This document shows positions 53,061 through 63,650 of a stretch of 64,000 bases of DNA, piece after piece. Numbering within the stretch: position 1 is the first letter of the stretch; each line of letters opens with the position of its first letter. The stretch comes from Marsupella aquatica (Eukaryota; Marchantiophyta): contig OZ316893.1 of the NCBI GenBank assembly GCA_973895155.1, forward strand, positions 11,842,001 through 11,906,000. Direction: 5' to 3'. Position numbers and translations under genes: made by a program. Below the pieces are notes generated by a model. It did no database searches. It saw nothing but the letters and a program-made list of their open reading frames with translations, and was not told where the DNA came from.

Positions 53061-53624
53061 ATTAGAGTTTTCCGTAAAAGCAGCCCATGAAAAGACGGGC
53101 CACTCACCCTGTAATTCTAAAAGGCTAGTTACCGTGAAAGTAGAGCATGAACAGACTTTTTAGTCAAAACTCAAGGTGAAGTCCTACAGCTAATAATGAT
53201 TTCTAGGTCAACTCTCGACTCTCGTGAGCATTTTTGACATCCCTCACACTTTCCACAGTGTGAGCATTTCTAACGTTGTACGCATGGTCCAGGCTGATCC
53301 TCTGTTGCGCTCTTGCTTTGCTTTATGGTGGTTCACTACTGTAGCTCTTCCAAATATTCTTTGTGTTATTCTTCTTGTTGCTACGGTAGTTGTAAGATCT
53401 AATTGATAATTGATGCTGCATGCTCCCACTTCCCTATGTACACTATTGCTCTGGCAGACCTGCCTAAACGCCTGCGTCCACGCACTTGAGTTCCTTTGGT
53501 CCCATGTACTTGAGTTCCTTTTTTTCTGTACGCTTGTTTTGTCAGCTCTTTCAGAAAAAAAACAGTTTTTTAGTTAAGATCTCTGTTTGTATTTGCTGTT
53601 TGATCCCTCTTTGCTACAGTTGAA

Positions 53625-54761
53625 ATGGAGAATAATGGGTCCAACAGTCCACCCATCCCTAGTACTACGGATGATTCTCAGACATCTGATACTTCTCTTG
53701 AATTGAGTGATGACGAAGATTTATTAGACGACATGGAGGATGACTGGATGACTATGTTCCATGCTGCCTCAGTGACTGTAAACAGTAGAGATTTTTTCAA
53801 TTTATATGAGTTGCAAGCAACTCAGGGAATGTATACAGATCCTGCAGCAGGGGTAAAAGATGTATTAAGGAGCATGAAGAATTTTCCAGGACGATTCAAA
53901 GAGCTCACCAATTTCACTATAGATGAGTGGGGAGACCTCTGTTGTCGTGTACTTCCAATAATTGCATCGCATGCTAGGTCCACCGGAGAAGCTCACAATA
54001 GTAGAGGTCGTCCTTCAAAATTATCTCCAGAAGAACGACTGCTCAATTTTGTACTCTACATGAAACATGATAACACCATTGTTCATGATAGTCATCAATG
54101 GAACTGGTCGCGATCTTCTCTGTGTGATGATGCATATTTTGTTGCATCATGTTTGAATGTGGCACTCTCGGACAAGATTCGATGGCCTTCAGCTCAGGAG
54201 CGAATGGAGCTATCTACCCACAACCCTGATTGGCCAGGTTGCATTGGCATTATTGATGGCACTCTTGTGAAGATTCGAAGACCATTTAACAATGAGAATC
54301 ATAGTGATTGGTTCCAAGGCAGGAAGAAGATGTACTGTCTGAATAATACAGTAATCGTTGATCATCATGGTTTGTTCATTTATCTGGACTCTGGTTACCC
54401 AGGTTCATATCATGACATAAACATTTTGAAACAGACTGAGCTTTTCAAGAATTGGAGAGAGTATTTTCAGCACACTGATGGGTACCATGAGTATTTGTTG
54501 GGCGATCCTGGATATGTTCGAGCAGACAGCTTCATCATGCATAGGTTTGGTGGGACAGAAGATACTCAAGGCATGAGTGCTGCCACTGTGAGAGCATGGA
54601 ACAAAATGCATGTTGGATACAGAATCAAAGTTGAGTGGGGAATTGGGGGAATGAAAAGAAAATGGCATCGACTGATGAAAGGATATGATCTGCGGAAGTA
54701 CAAATTCAAAGAATTCTTTCAAGCTGCAGCTCTACTGACAAATTTCCTCCAACGAAAATGA
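53625..54761 (+). CDS. PIF/Harbinger transposase (DDE superfamily nuclease)
   Basis: A single 378-codon frame encodes the nuclease that would cut out and reinsert the element. The N-terminal 50 residues are acidic and disordered (SLELSDDEDLLDDMEDD). The catalytic core has IGIIDGT (Asp211), DSGYPGSYHDINIL (Asp264), a GDPGY motif and VEWGIGGMKRKWH (Glu337), the expected Harbinger order. A helical region around 85-115 (FTIDEWGDLCCRVLP) precedes the core, as in HARBI1-like proteins. The length is normal for the family and there is no internal stop. The start ATG at 53625 follows an A-rich leader. Activity is unproven, but the frame is intact. Confidence 0.93.
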   Translation: MENNGSNSPPIPSTTDDSQTSDTSLELSDDEDLLDDMEDDWMTMFHAASVTVNSRDFFNLYELQATQGMYTDPAAGVKDVLRSMKNFPGRFKELTNFTIDEWGDLCCRVLPIIASHARSTGEAHNSRGRPSKLSPEERLLNFVLYMKHDNTIVHDSHQWNWSRSSLCDDAYFVASCLNVALSDKIRWPSAQERMELSTHNPDWPGCIGIIDGTLVKIRRPFNNENHSDWFQGRKKMYCLNNTVIVDHHGLFIYLDSGYPGSYHDINILKQTELFKNWREYFQHTDGYHEYLLGDPGYVRADSFIMHRFGGTEDTQGMSAATVRAWNKMHVGYRIKVEWGIGGMKRKWHRLMKGYDLRKYKFKEFFQAAALLTNFLQRK

Positions 54762-55212
54762 AATGATTTCAGCGAAATGATAGATGGGGAACCAATATAT
54801 TGGAAACAATTATGAAGCATCATGGGTAGGAGACTACCCAAGAGAGTTTGCCATGTACAAAAGATAGAAATATTAGATTGAAGTATTTATCATCACCACA
54901 AGTACACAGGCGGACAAAATTTGCTCTATAGCAATTTCCTGAAGTTCAAAATTTTGCAATATATGAGTAAATGATTAATCTGAAATCATTTACCAATGCT
55001 GCTTTCTATCTAAAATCTGAATTACATAGATTTTGAAGTTCTCATGAGCTACAGCTTCAAAATTAGCTTTACTTGCTCTTTGAAGGCCTCCTCTGATATG
55101 CATCCCAGGTCCCTGGCCTTTTTCAGGTTGTTGATTTTGATCTTTTCCTGGAGTAAGCTTTCAGTGACAAGCTTTGCATCCATCAACAAATCTCGCATCT
55201 TCCTTCCTTCCT

Positions 55213-55997
55213 TTATCTCACCAACCTACTTGCCAAAGAAGCAGCTTGTGAATTCAATGAATGAGCCTTGGTAGGCTTTACCTTGGTTGCAGCTCCACAT
55301 GAAGATATAGTCTCACTTGCAAGAATAGGGGTTATTGGGCTTTTGGGGTTGATACATTCAGTATCTCCAGAGCCTATTGGAGTAGTGATAGGAGTCACAG
55401 TTGGTGCAGTGTTGATTGTAGTGTTCCCTGCCATCAGTTCTTTTCTTGTCCCATGCAAATTTCGTGAAGCATGTCTGTCAGTTTGCATGATCTTTTCCAT
55501 CACAGTTGCACTCTGCATTCTGACTCTCTCATTGATTTCATCATTAGAATTACCAGTCTGGATGTCTTTCAATGTTTCTCTCAAACGGTCCTTCAATGAT
55601 TCTTGAACAAAGATTGAATTTGGAAACTCAGTTTGTAAAATGCATACAGAGGGGCCCAAACTTTACCTGGGGTCAATTGGCTTGATTTCTTGCCTTTCTT
55701 TGCAAGCTTGCTACTGTAATTTTCAAAGAATACATTATAGGCTGAAGCAAGCAATGCAAGGTGGACAGAGTGGACAGTTTCTCTCTTTTTTCCATTGGGA
55801 GCCTTGGTTGTGCCCTTGCGTTTACCCTTCCCTGCCTGCAATTGGACCTTTGAAGTAGCTTTACTGGATTTCAAAGGCAACTTTGAGCGTACAGCAGCAA
55901 TTGGATTGACTGCTTCACAATCACTGTCCCCACCAGCACCATCTCCATTGGACTCATCTGCTTCAGATGGTTCTATGTCTGAGCCTGATGGATTCAA
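55213..55997 (-). CDS. Harbinger accessory protein (putative DNA-binding partner)
   Basis: Two exons join in phase on minus: 55997-55667 (donor GTAAAG) and 55601-55213 (acceptor TTCAAG), giving about 239 aa. PIF/Harbinger elements usually encode a Myb/SANT-like partner that brings the transposase to the ends and into the nucleus. Here the N-terminus is acidic, followed by a Lys-rich patch (KGKRKGTTKAPNGKKRE) suitable as a nuclear signal, a short helix (LALLASAYNVFFENYSSKLAKKG) and, in exon 2, a charged helix (SLKDRLRETLKDIQ). A full SANT/trihelix domain is not evident, so an upstream exon may be missing or the protein may be of another type. The call leans on location inside the element. Confidence 0.6.
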
Positions 55998-56159
55998 AGC
56001 ATGCCACAGATGATGTAAGAGACAGCATGCCTAAATGTAGATTTCATTTTAAAGAGATTCGAAATGAGCCAAATACCTGTACTCTTGTCTAAGCACATCC
56101 AGGGTTCCAGGACAGGGGATGCATCAATGAAATCCATGTCGAAGCTGAATGTCAATCCT

Positions 56160-56525
56160 CGACCTCTCACTCTCCTTGCAGCTAGCTCAAACTCGCAGCT
56201 AGCTCAAACCTACTCGCAGCTAGCTCAAACTCGCTGATTGCTGCTCTGGATGTTGTTTCTCGCTGATTGCTGCTAGTTGCTCGCTGCTCGCTCCCCCCTG
56301 CTTGCTCCTCACTGCTCGCTGCTGCTTCACTGCTCGCTGCGCCTCGCTCCTCACTGCTCGTCCTGCTGCTTCACTGCTCGCTCCTGCTCACTCCTTCACT
56401 CGCTCCTCGCTCCTTGCTCCTGCTCGCTGATTGCTGCTCGCGCACTCGTTTCTTCACTCGCTCCTGCTTCACCGCTAGCTGTTGCTCGCTGCGCCTGCTT
56501 CACTGCTCGCTGCGCTACGGTAGTT
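56160..56525. repeat. Low-complexity GCTCGCT/CTGCT-rich tract
   Basis: Overlapping short units (GCTAGCTCAAAC near 56180-56230, then CTCGCTGCT, CACTGCTCGCT, CTCGCTCCT) fill about 360 bp between the accessory gene and the right terminus. Spurious Leu/Ser/Ala-rich open frames result. It could be the 5' flank of the accessory gene. Confidence 0.85.
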
Positions 56526-56718
56526 GCTGCCCACATCAAGATTACAGGGTGACTTAGGCATTGCCACCTCCGAAGATCACTTTCCCGTTTTCGCCTTGGA
56601 TTTTACTCTGGTGTATTTGAGTGCCGCTGCCGAAAGCTAACTCACCTTGTGTTCAGCTCGATCTGCTTTTCACCCTGGGAACTCACCCCGTAAGTGAGAT
56701 TTTACGGAAAACTCTATT

Positions 56719-58234
56719 CTCCAAGTTTCCTTTTATCTCTCAACAATTTTGTAGCACATCTGGTTAAGTAAGGACAAAATGCTGAATCACAAAGCTTCAG
56801 ATAGATTTTGGTTTCTTGACTTTGATTTGGTCCGTTTAGTCAGAGTAGGCATAAAGTAACTAAGATGGATTTAAGACAAAATTGGAATATCAATTCATTT
56901 TCAACTCACAACTTGGAGAGCTCAAACTTTAACTTCCCTTATAGATTTCCCTAGCTTTCCTCTATCTTGTAGAGAATTTTCAGCCCATTTGGTAGAGTAC
57001 AACAAAAATAACTGAAAGTTTTTAGAGATCCAAGTTGATTTTGGCTTCAACTTAGTTGCCTCATAATACTGAAAAATATTTAATTACTTTTTGCCAATTT
57101 CTGAGTGACACGCAACTAGCACATACTTGACATGTGTTACAACTCTCACACGCATCACCATTCTTGCATGTGTTTTCGTTCTAACTCGGATGACAATTCT
57201 AACACGAGTGAGTTTATTGTGCATCAATCCACGTTTCACAATTCTCATCATTGATCAATAAACATCAATGATTAAGATTGACTTGTTGTCTTATTTTATT
57301 GCCCAAAGTACCATGCAAGTTTCTATTTAAATTTGGTATCAAAGAATGTGTATCATTCCTGCACATGAACCAGACATTTTCTTCACGCTTGTCACACGAG
57401 TGTCTTCAACCATCACACGAGTACTGTTAAGGCACGTTGCACAATCTCCACCATTGATAAGTAAAATCCAACGGATATGAATTAATTGTTGACGTGGAAT
57501 TTTCTCTGAATTTTAAAATTTGCAAGAGTCTCTAACTGGACCCGTAACTATTATTTAACCTTGTTTGCCAGATTTTGAGCTTTCACTGCGCAATCCGTGC
57601 CTACATTAGGGGTCTCAATGAAATGATCCAGATAGGAAATTTTTTAATGAATTGCGTTGAAAAACATCTGCCCTAAAAAGAAAAGAAATTCAGTTGGAAA
57701 ACAGGAACATGTCCTGCAGATTTCAGCACTAGATGTACACTACTTCGGAAGTTCGGATAATAGTCTCGCACCCCAAATTCATTTACTGTGAGGCTATATA
57801 TAGGGCAGTGACATTTTCTATTAATTGTGATACTAGCATGATGCCTATTCCTTGCGCAAAAGATGTCTTGGTCAGTTGGTCAGGTGCTGACAGGCAAAAC
57901 CGCAAAAAGGCAGCTTGGGGGGACATTTGTTTTAGATGGGGTGTATGGGTAGATACATTTATTTTAGTTGGGGTCTATGAATAGATCTGACAAGGGAAAA
58001 AGGCTTTTTTTACCAGTTTATGAATGGAGTATCTCACCTTTTTGGTGGGATAGGGTGTTATAATGGTAGATTATATTTAGGGTAAGTGACACACTCCCTA
58101 CTTATATATGGCTAGGTTATAATCATTATTTAGGATGTGGCCAGCATGATCTGACAACTCAACAGGGCTTTATTACTAGAACTGGGAACACAAGTTATCA
58201 CTCTTCACCGATTGCAAACTGAAGGTCTAACGCA
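56719..58234. other. Intergenic, no gene recognised
   Basis: AT-rich sequence without a convincing gene. Near 57120-57430 several (A/C)CACG(A/C)(A/G)T-type phrases recur in diverged form. An 83-codon frame at 57733-57984 has no domain I recognise. Confidence 0.45.
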
Positions 58235-58446
58235 TACACTAAAGTTACATGCCTGGGCAAAATAGACTAAGGGTGCATTCTTTGGAGAACCAACTAAGTT
58301 TTTGATAATTAAAAAAACATGGATACATCAGCCTACACTAAAGTTAAAGATGGGTAAAATAGACTCAGGGTGCATTCTTTGGACAACCAACCTAAGTTTT
58401 TGATAATTAAAAACACATGGATACATCAGCCTGCACTAAAGTTAAA
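58235..58446. repeat. Tandem duplication, about 100-bp unit
   Basis: Two consecutive units share CACTAAAGTTA, AAAATAGACT(A/C)A, GGGTGCATTCTTTGGA and TTTTTGATAATTAAAAA, followed by CATGGATACATCAGCCT. Unit starts are near 58235 and 58335, with the beginning of a third at 58434. It is non-coding. Confidence 0.88.
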
Positions 58447-58864
58447 GATCCACAATAGAAATAGACCAAGGGTCCAGCGAGTAAAACCACAGTTTAAATT
58501 TTTGATGGATATGGGATGGGTATTAGAGAGAGTATTTTTTAAGGTTTTTACTTCTTCACCAGAGTGGCCAATGTCCAGTGTGTGAAGGATAAGATGCTCA
58601 GAATATTCCTTATTTGATTATTTTCCTGACCATCAGGTCTCCCAAGCTTTAAGGATGACCATTAGATGCTTGCTAATGGGACCTGTGAAAGGATGGACAC
58701 TGGCTGACGAGATAGAAAAATACTAGCCACTATAAAATTTGGGGAAGTTTAGCCACTGTAAAAAATGCTGGTATTCAACCACCATCTAAATTTGTGATGG
58801 GTTTGCTAAATTTGTGTCTTCATGTAAAGCGAAATCTGGTCTGTCACACATTTTATATATTTAA
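58447..58864. other. Intergenic, no gene recognised
   Basis: Nothing recognisable apart from a loosely repeated GCCACTGTAAAA(T/A) phrase near 58725-58760. Confidence 0.45.
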
Positions 58865-61019
58865 TCCGTGGACCCCCATGTTATTTTAGAAGCAGTTATC
58901 TAGAAACTGAAGCCTAGATGAACCTCCAAATCTAAAGACAAACATTTTTAAAATGGACAAGTCAATGTTTGACACTTGAAACAATTGCCAAACTTACCAA
59001 GACAACCATAATTAACATCAATCACAAAACAAGCTGCAATGTGAACTAATGTTTAATTAATGTGTGGGCAGCTTAATTGCCCACTTCAGCAAAATGGTGT
59101 TTGACGGTTTACTCCACGTTATTGAAGGGATGCTGGATGCATTCAGGTTCAAAAGTAATCATTTTTCAATTCCTACATGCAGATAGACAAAGAGAGAGAA
59201 ATCATCGGTGTGGTCAAATCACTAACCTTGCATAATTGTTTAAGACAAAAAGTTTCATGGAAACAAATTTCACATTGTGGAATTCAGAATGGATCAAAAG
59301 CTAGAGAAATTTAGAAATTCATGACCACTTTTGTACTTGATAAAATCTCCCAATGTCACACTCATTGGAAAACTAGAGAAGATTGGAAACTTATAATCTC
59401 CTCAGAACTTAACTAAATCTATCAATGTTAAGTTCATTAAACAACCAAAGCAATTCTAAAATTCATAATCTTCTTAGTACTCGATAAAATCTATCAATTT
59501 TAGGTTCATTCTCATGGAAGGGGTCAACATTTCACGGGCTGTACAATAAAAATTTCTATTCACATTAGAGATTACAAAATCATGGGTGAAATCTATTTTT
59601 CAAATATTCACTCAATTCTTATTGAATGGTGACAATGCTGAGCTCATCACGACCGTCTCTTCAAGATCTTTCCAACGCCATATTATACGTGAGTTTTCAT
59701 TATGATTTGACTTAGCAATGTCAAATCAAAAATTGTTGTCAAATTTTATTTTTGTTTTGAATAAAATTAAAATGGAAATAAAACCATTACTGGGAGCAAT
59801 TTTACCTCAATCTTTTTATCTTTTGATTTGCATGTCAATTTTTTTTACATTCTTTTTTACTGCATGGCGTCCTAGTTTTTACAGTAAAGTTGTCACAAAC
59901 ACGAATGTAGAAGTGAGTTTTATCCAAAAACAAGTCCCTTCCTGTTTGTGGCGTGTCATGATGATGTGGCGCGCTGTGGAGCCAGGAATTTTGGAAAGGA
60001 CCTCTAATGGGGTCCATAATGACTTACTACCCATATTTACCTTTTGAATGCACATCAAATATGAATGTAGAATAATTAGAAAATAATTTTCATATTAAAA
60101 CAATTCATGTAGAATTGTACCCTCATGTCCTCCCCTCCGTGCATGACTCTATTCCTTTCATGATAAGCTTTTTTGTTTGATCTAGACTACTTCCTACCCA
60201 GAGCTACCTTTTAAAACAAACCAATAATGAATGTAGAATAATTGAAAATATATTTTCATTTAAAAACAATTAATGTGAAATTGTCAGGTCTATTCTATCC
60301 ATCTTTCAATTTTCCTTTGTACAAATAACAATAAAATCAGAATAAACTTACTGTTTGAGTAAGAGCAAACAAAATACAACCTTGGTAATAATAAAATGAA
60401 GAAATCAAAAGACTCATCATATCAAACACAATAATACACCCCCCCCCCCCTACAAAATAAATAAATATTCTTCATTCTTTACAAAATGAAAAATAGGAGA
60501 GAGCAGATTTTGCCCTCTATCAAAAATGTTTTTTTTGCAGATATTTTTGTAATCTTTACATATGTATTGTTTTTCAACATTTTTTTTTCATTTCGCCATT
60601 TTTCTCACATTCACATCTTTATCTCACCATGACATTTTTTCCTCACTTGACATATTTTCTCCCCTTGACATCTTTTTCTCTCCTCCACATCTTCTTTCAC
60701 CTTGACAACTTTATCTCACTGCGAAATCTTTCACTCATGCTCAACATTTCTTTCCTCAACATATTTTCCTCATTTTACATCTTTTTTTCACTTCGCCATG
60801 ATCATTTCTCTCCCCAACAACTTTTCTGCACCTCGGCTTCTTCTTCTCTCATCGACATATTTTTTCATCTCAACACCCTTTCCTCACCTCAACATTTTTT
60901 TTTCACCTCAACTTCTTTTTCTCTCCTCAACTTGCTTTGTTCTCATGGACATATTTTTTCATCATAACATCTTTCCCTCATCTCAACATCTTTTGTGCAA
61001 CGCACAGGCATGGGGCTAG
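58865..61019 (+). mobile_element. Helitron-like element, non-autonomous, both ends proposed
   Basis: The proposed 5' end is TCCGTGGACCCCCATG after an A at 58864. The 3' end has a perfect hairpin (TGTGC, AAC, GCACA; 60994-61006), then GCATGGGG and CTAG (61016-61019), followed by T. This fits Helitron rules: 5' TC, 3' hairpin plus CTRR, insertion between A and T. The CCCCCATG near the 5' end and CATGGGG near the 3' end are complementary. The last 420 bp hold the degenerate TTGACATCTTT satellite shared with 33340-33785. An inner segment (59270-59510) is the reverse complement of the repeat at 50140-50960. No Rep/helicase is encoded. The 5' end is the less certain one. Confidence 0.6.
60438..60449. 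repeat. Poly-C run
   Basis: A run of about 12 C residues within the Helitron-like element. It has no coding relevance. Confidence 0.85.
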
Positions 61020-61020
61020 T

Positions 61021-61984
61021 AATGATATAATTATGTAGAGTAGGGCAGCCAACCAGGAGGTGGCTGAGCAATGGAGCTGGTGCGGGAACAAAGCAAGAGG
61101 CCCAAAACCCAATGTTGAGGGTTCAGGGCATGCCTGGATGACCATCTAATGGTGAAACCTGGCTGGATGTTGGCCGTCAGATTGGATCAATTTAATCCAG
61201 CCAGGTCGTAATTTGAACCCGTTGTAAACTAGAGTTACCTACTTTGCATAACCAATAATGGAAGAATATTGTGAAGTAGTATTAAACTAAATAGAGTAGG
61301 AAAGCAATATATGTTTCAACAAAGAAGAGTAGCTGCTAGTAAATATATACTAAGGCCCACATGTCCAGGGTAGTGCATCCAGTCATTGTTTCTCATATGG
61401 TCATAATTGTAAAACATTGTTTATGTATTAGAAACAGTGTACTTTTAGTACCCTCCTAGGAGACTCAAGTCTTGAATGACAGGATTTACAACTTACGGGT
61501 TCAAATTAAAACAGTGTTGCCAACACCAGTTTTGGCTATTTGATGGGCTATCTCCATGCATAAAGGTACCATTTTGATGGTGGCAATTGGGGTGTGGTTC
61601 CATGGACAGGTGGCAATTATTGTGGGTTCCATGCGTAGTGAATATTGTTGTGGGACTTCTTTAATTATCACACTATTTTTTAGCTCAAACAATTACTCTG
61701 GTCAGCAAAATTGTGCCACCCAGTCTTATTGGTGTGGGTTGCCACTCAGTCATATCAATGATGAAACCTATGTGTTTGGGTGCCAAAGCAGTTCGCAAAA
61801 CAGCCCTATGGCCCAGCTGTTTGGCAAGGTGGGAGTTCTCTAAGAGATCTAGTATTAGTTTGTCGCACAACTTCATTGTTAGGGAAGGTGGTTTTTGGCC
61901 ATAGATATATTTTTCATAGATATGGATTTTTGTTACAAATGTTTTTGACTAGTCTCTATAGTGAATTAATTATGGTCATGGGCA
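61021..61984. other. Intergenic, no gene recognised
   Basis: This stretch has short open frames on both strands, all without domains. A TGGCAATT(G/A)(G/T)(G/T)GTG(T/G)G(T/G)TCCATG phrase is duplicated at 61580-61635. Confidence 0.45.
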
Positions 61985-62125
61985 AGCAGACATGGTTGTC
62001 TGGTAGGTCACTTGAGTAGGGACTCAGCTAGGTCTTGGGTTCAAATGTTATAACTGGCTTCTGTTGCCTCCCTTTCCTTTAGGTTTTACAGACCTCCCCT
62101 TAATTTTATTTTATTTTATAAAAAT
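61985..62125 (+). mobile_element. Possible worn SINE-like copy
   Basis: A tRNA-like head is suggested by GGTAGGTCACTTGAGTAGG (A-box-like) and GGGTTCAAATG (B-box-like), about 40 bp apart. A T/A-rich tail follows near 62100-62120. The TAGGTCA start resembles the clear SINE at 42149. No target duplication was found and the 3' part differs, so this is weak. Confidence 0.3.
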
Positions 62126-63039
62126 CTTTGTGGCAAAAAGTTATGGTATTTGGTAACTTTTTTCTGTTGGTAACCTTATCAATCAAATTAAAAGCATCTC
62201 CAATGGTGTGCACTATTTTGTTACTGTATACATTAAATACAGCATTAAAAAGTTGTCATTTTTAGTATACAGTGTATAGCAAGGACCATATGTCAAAATG
62301 CAAGTCCAATGGTTGCTGAGTTTTTAGTACTTCCTACTATAGGCACCTTTGGATACTAATGATTAGATCTTGGAGAACACATGAATGTGCTATACAGCTG
62401 CTCATACACAGATCCAGAAACCAAAGAACCCAATACTAAGCTCACAATTGAATAACCTTCCAGTAACCCATTAGTTGGGGTAAGTTGCCTTTTTTGTTCA
62501 GACAACCTTCCTGGAAATGATAGCCAATCATATAGTAGACCAACCCAGTAACCATTGTCGATGCTCTAAAATTCATGAATTTGAGGTTTGAGATATTCTA
62601 TTTTAGCTTCTCCACAACTTGCCCTATATAAGGGGAAGTGTCCAAGACCTCCCCCTTTTTCCACATTTCAATCACTGTTCTCTTCTAGCATACCAGTTTG
62701 CTCCACAATTTCAGGAAAAATCTACTTTTCATGGTAACTAGGGGTAACCGCTTAGCTTTTGAAGGGCAGTTGTGGTTTAAGCCTCCTGTAGCTGTGGGCA
62801 CCTGTCAGCAGCCTAAGCCATCAGCCTGAACTGCAAAAGACCATAGGCACAGCGGAATGGAGACCAGACCATTTATATATCTCAATTTCAAATGCGCTAC
62901 TGTGTTCGTTGAGCCGAGAGAAGGTTAGCATCTCCCTCGATAAGGACGGGATTAGCCTTCGGGCATTCCACACACACGAGGTTAAGGCTTCCTGCCCATT
63001 TGGGCGGATCTAAACCCAATTTTTTTGGGACTCGTCTTG
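62126..63039. other. Intergenic, no gene recognised
   Basis: The part from 62195 (GCATCTCCAATGG, then TATACATTAAATACAG) looks like a dispersed repeat of a kind common in plant genomes, but no termini were found. No gene was recognised. Confidence 0.4.
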
Positions 63040-63650
63040 CACTCTTAGTTCTCGTTTCTCCTTCATAACCCACTTTTATGTGCGTTGGCTGATCTCTTCT
63101 GTGGATCATTTTCTGTCAGATCAAATGATCCACAAACAAGATCAAATTAAAATGATCTGCTGTCTACCTTCTGTTGAGATGGTCCTTGGAGGGAGAAATC
63201 ATTGTTGACAATGGATGTTTTGGGGCATTGAAATGGGTTTGTCCTCTGCTTGCGCTTTGGAGCCTCGTGCGTTCTTTAAATCCCATTTCTATCTGCGCAG
63301 CTCAATCTTTTCTCTTCTGTGGATCAATCTCAAATTCAAAGGATCTGCTGTCTACCTTCTCCTGATTTGTTCCTTGGAGCAAGAAATGAAGGCTGACAAC
63401 CGATGTTTTTGGGCGTTGAAATGGTTTGGTCCCCTACTTGCGCTCTGGAATCTTGTGCCTTCTTGAAATCCCATTGCTATCTGCATTGGCTCGTTCTCTT
63501 CTGTGGATGGATCTCAAATGCAAATCATTTGGTTGATTTCTTTTCTTGATGTGATCCTTCGGAGGAAGAAATGAAGGTTCGCGATGGATGTTTTGGTCAT
63601 TGGAATTCCATGTTCTTACCTTTGCTGCCATTCGCTGGCATGTGAAGAGC
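63040..63650. repeat. Tandem repeat, about 188-bp unit, three copies
   Basis: Units share TTCTCTTCTGTGGAT, (A/C)TGATTTGTTCCTTGGAG-like, AGAAAT(C/G)A(T/A)(T/G)G, GATGTTTTGGG, CATTGAAATGG, TTGCGCT(T/C)TGGA and AAATCCCATT in this order. GATGTTTT cores fall at about 63213, 63402 and 63585, so spacing is about 184-189 bp. The copies are moderately diverged and the first is incomplete. Frames are not kept between units. Confidence 0.85.

Larger units (their letters stand above)
53064..56715 (+). mobile_element. PIF/Harbinger DNA transposon, apparently complete
   Basis: Perfect 16-bp terminal inverted repeats, AGAGTTTTCCGTAAAA at 53064-53079 and its reverse complement at 56700-56715, bound a 3652-bp element. 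Each end is flanked by ATT (53061-53063 and 56716-56718), a 3-bp duplication of the size used by PIF/Harbinger elements, though the usual consensus is TTA or TAA. The element carries an uninterrupted DDE transposase on plus and an accessory gene on minus, facing each other. Subterminal ACTCACCC(T/C)GTAA motifs lie inside both ends and could bind the accessory protein. Perfect termini and open frames suggest recent movement. Confidence 0.9.

Noticed and set aside
56267-56557. Leu/Ser-rich frames of 91-96 codons as membrane proteins
   Set aside because: They are translations of a low-complexity GCTCGCT tract and occur in two frames at once.
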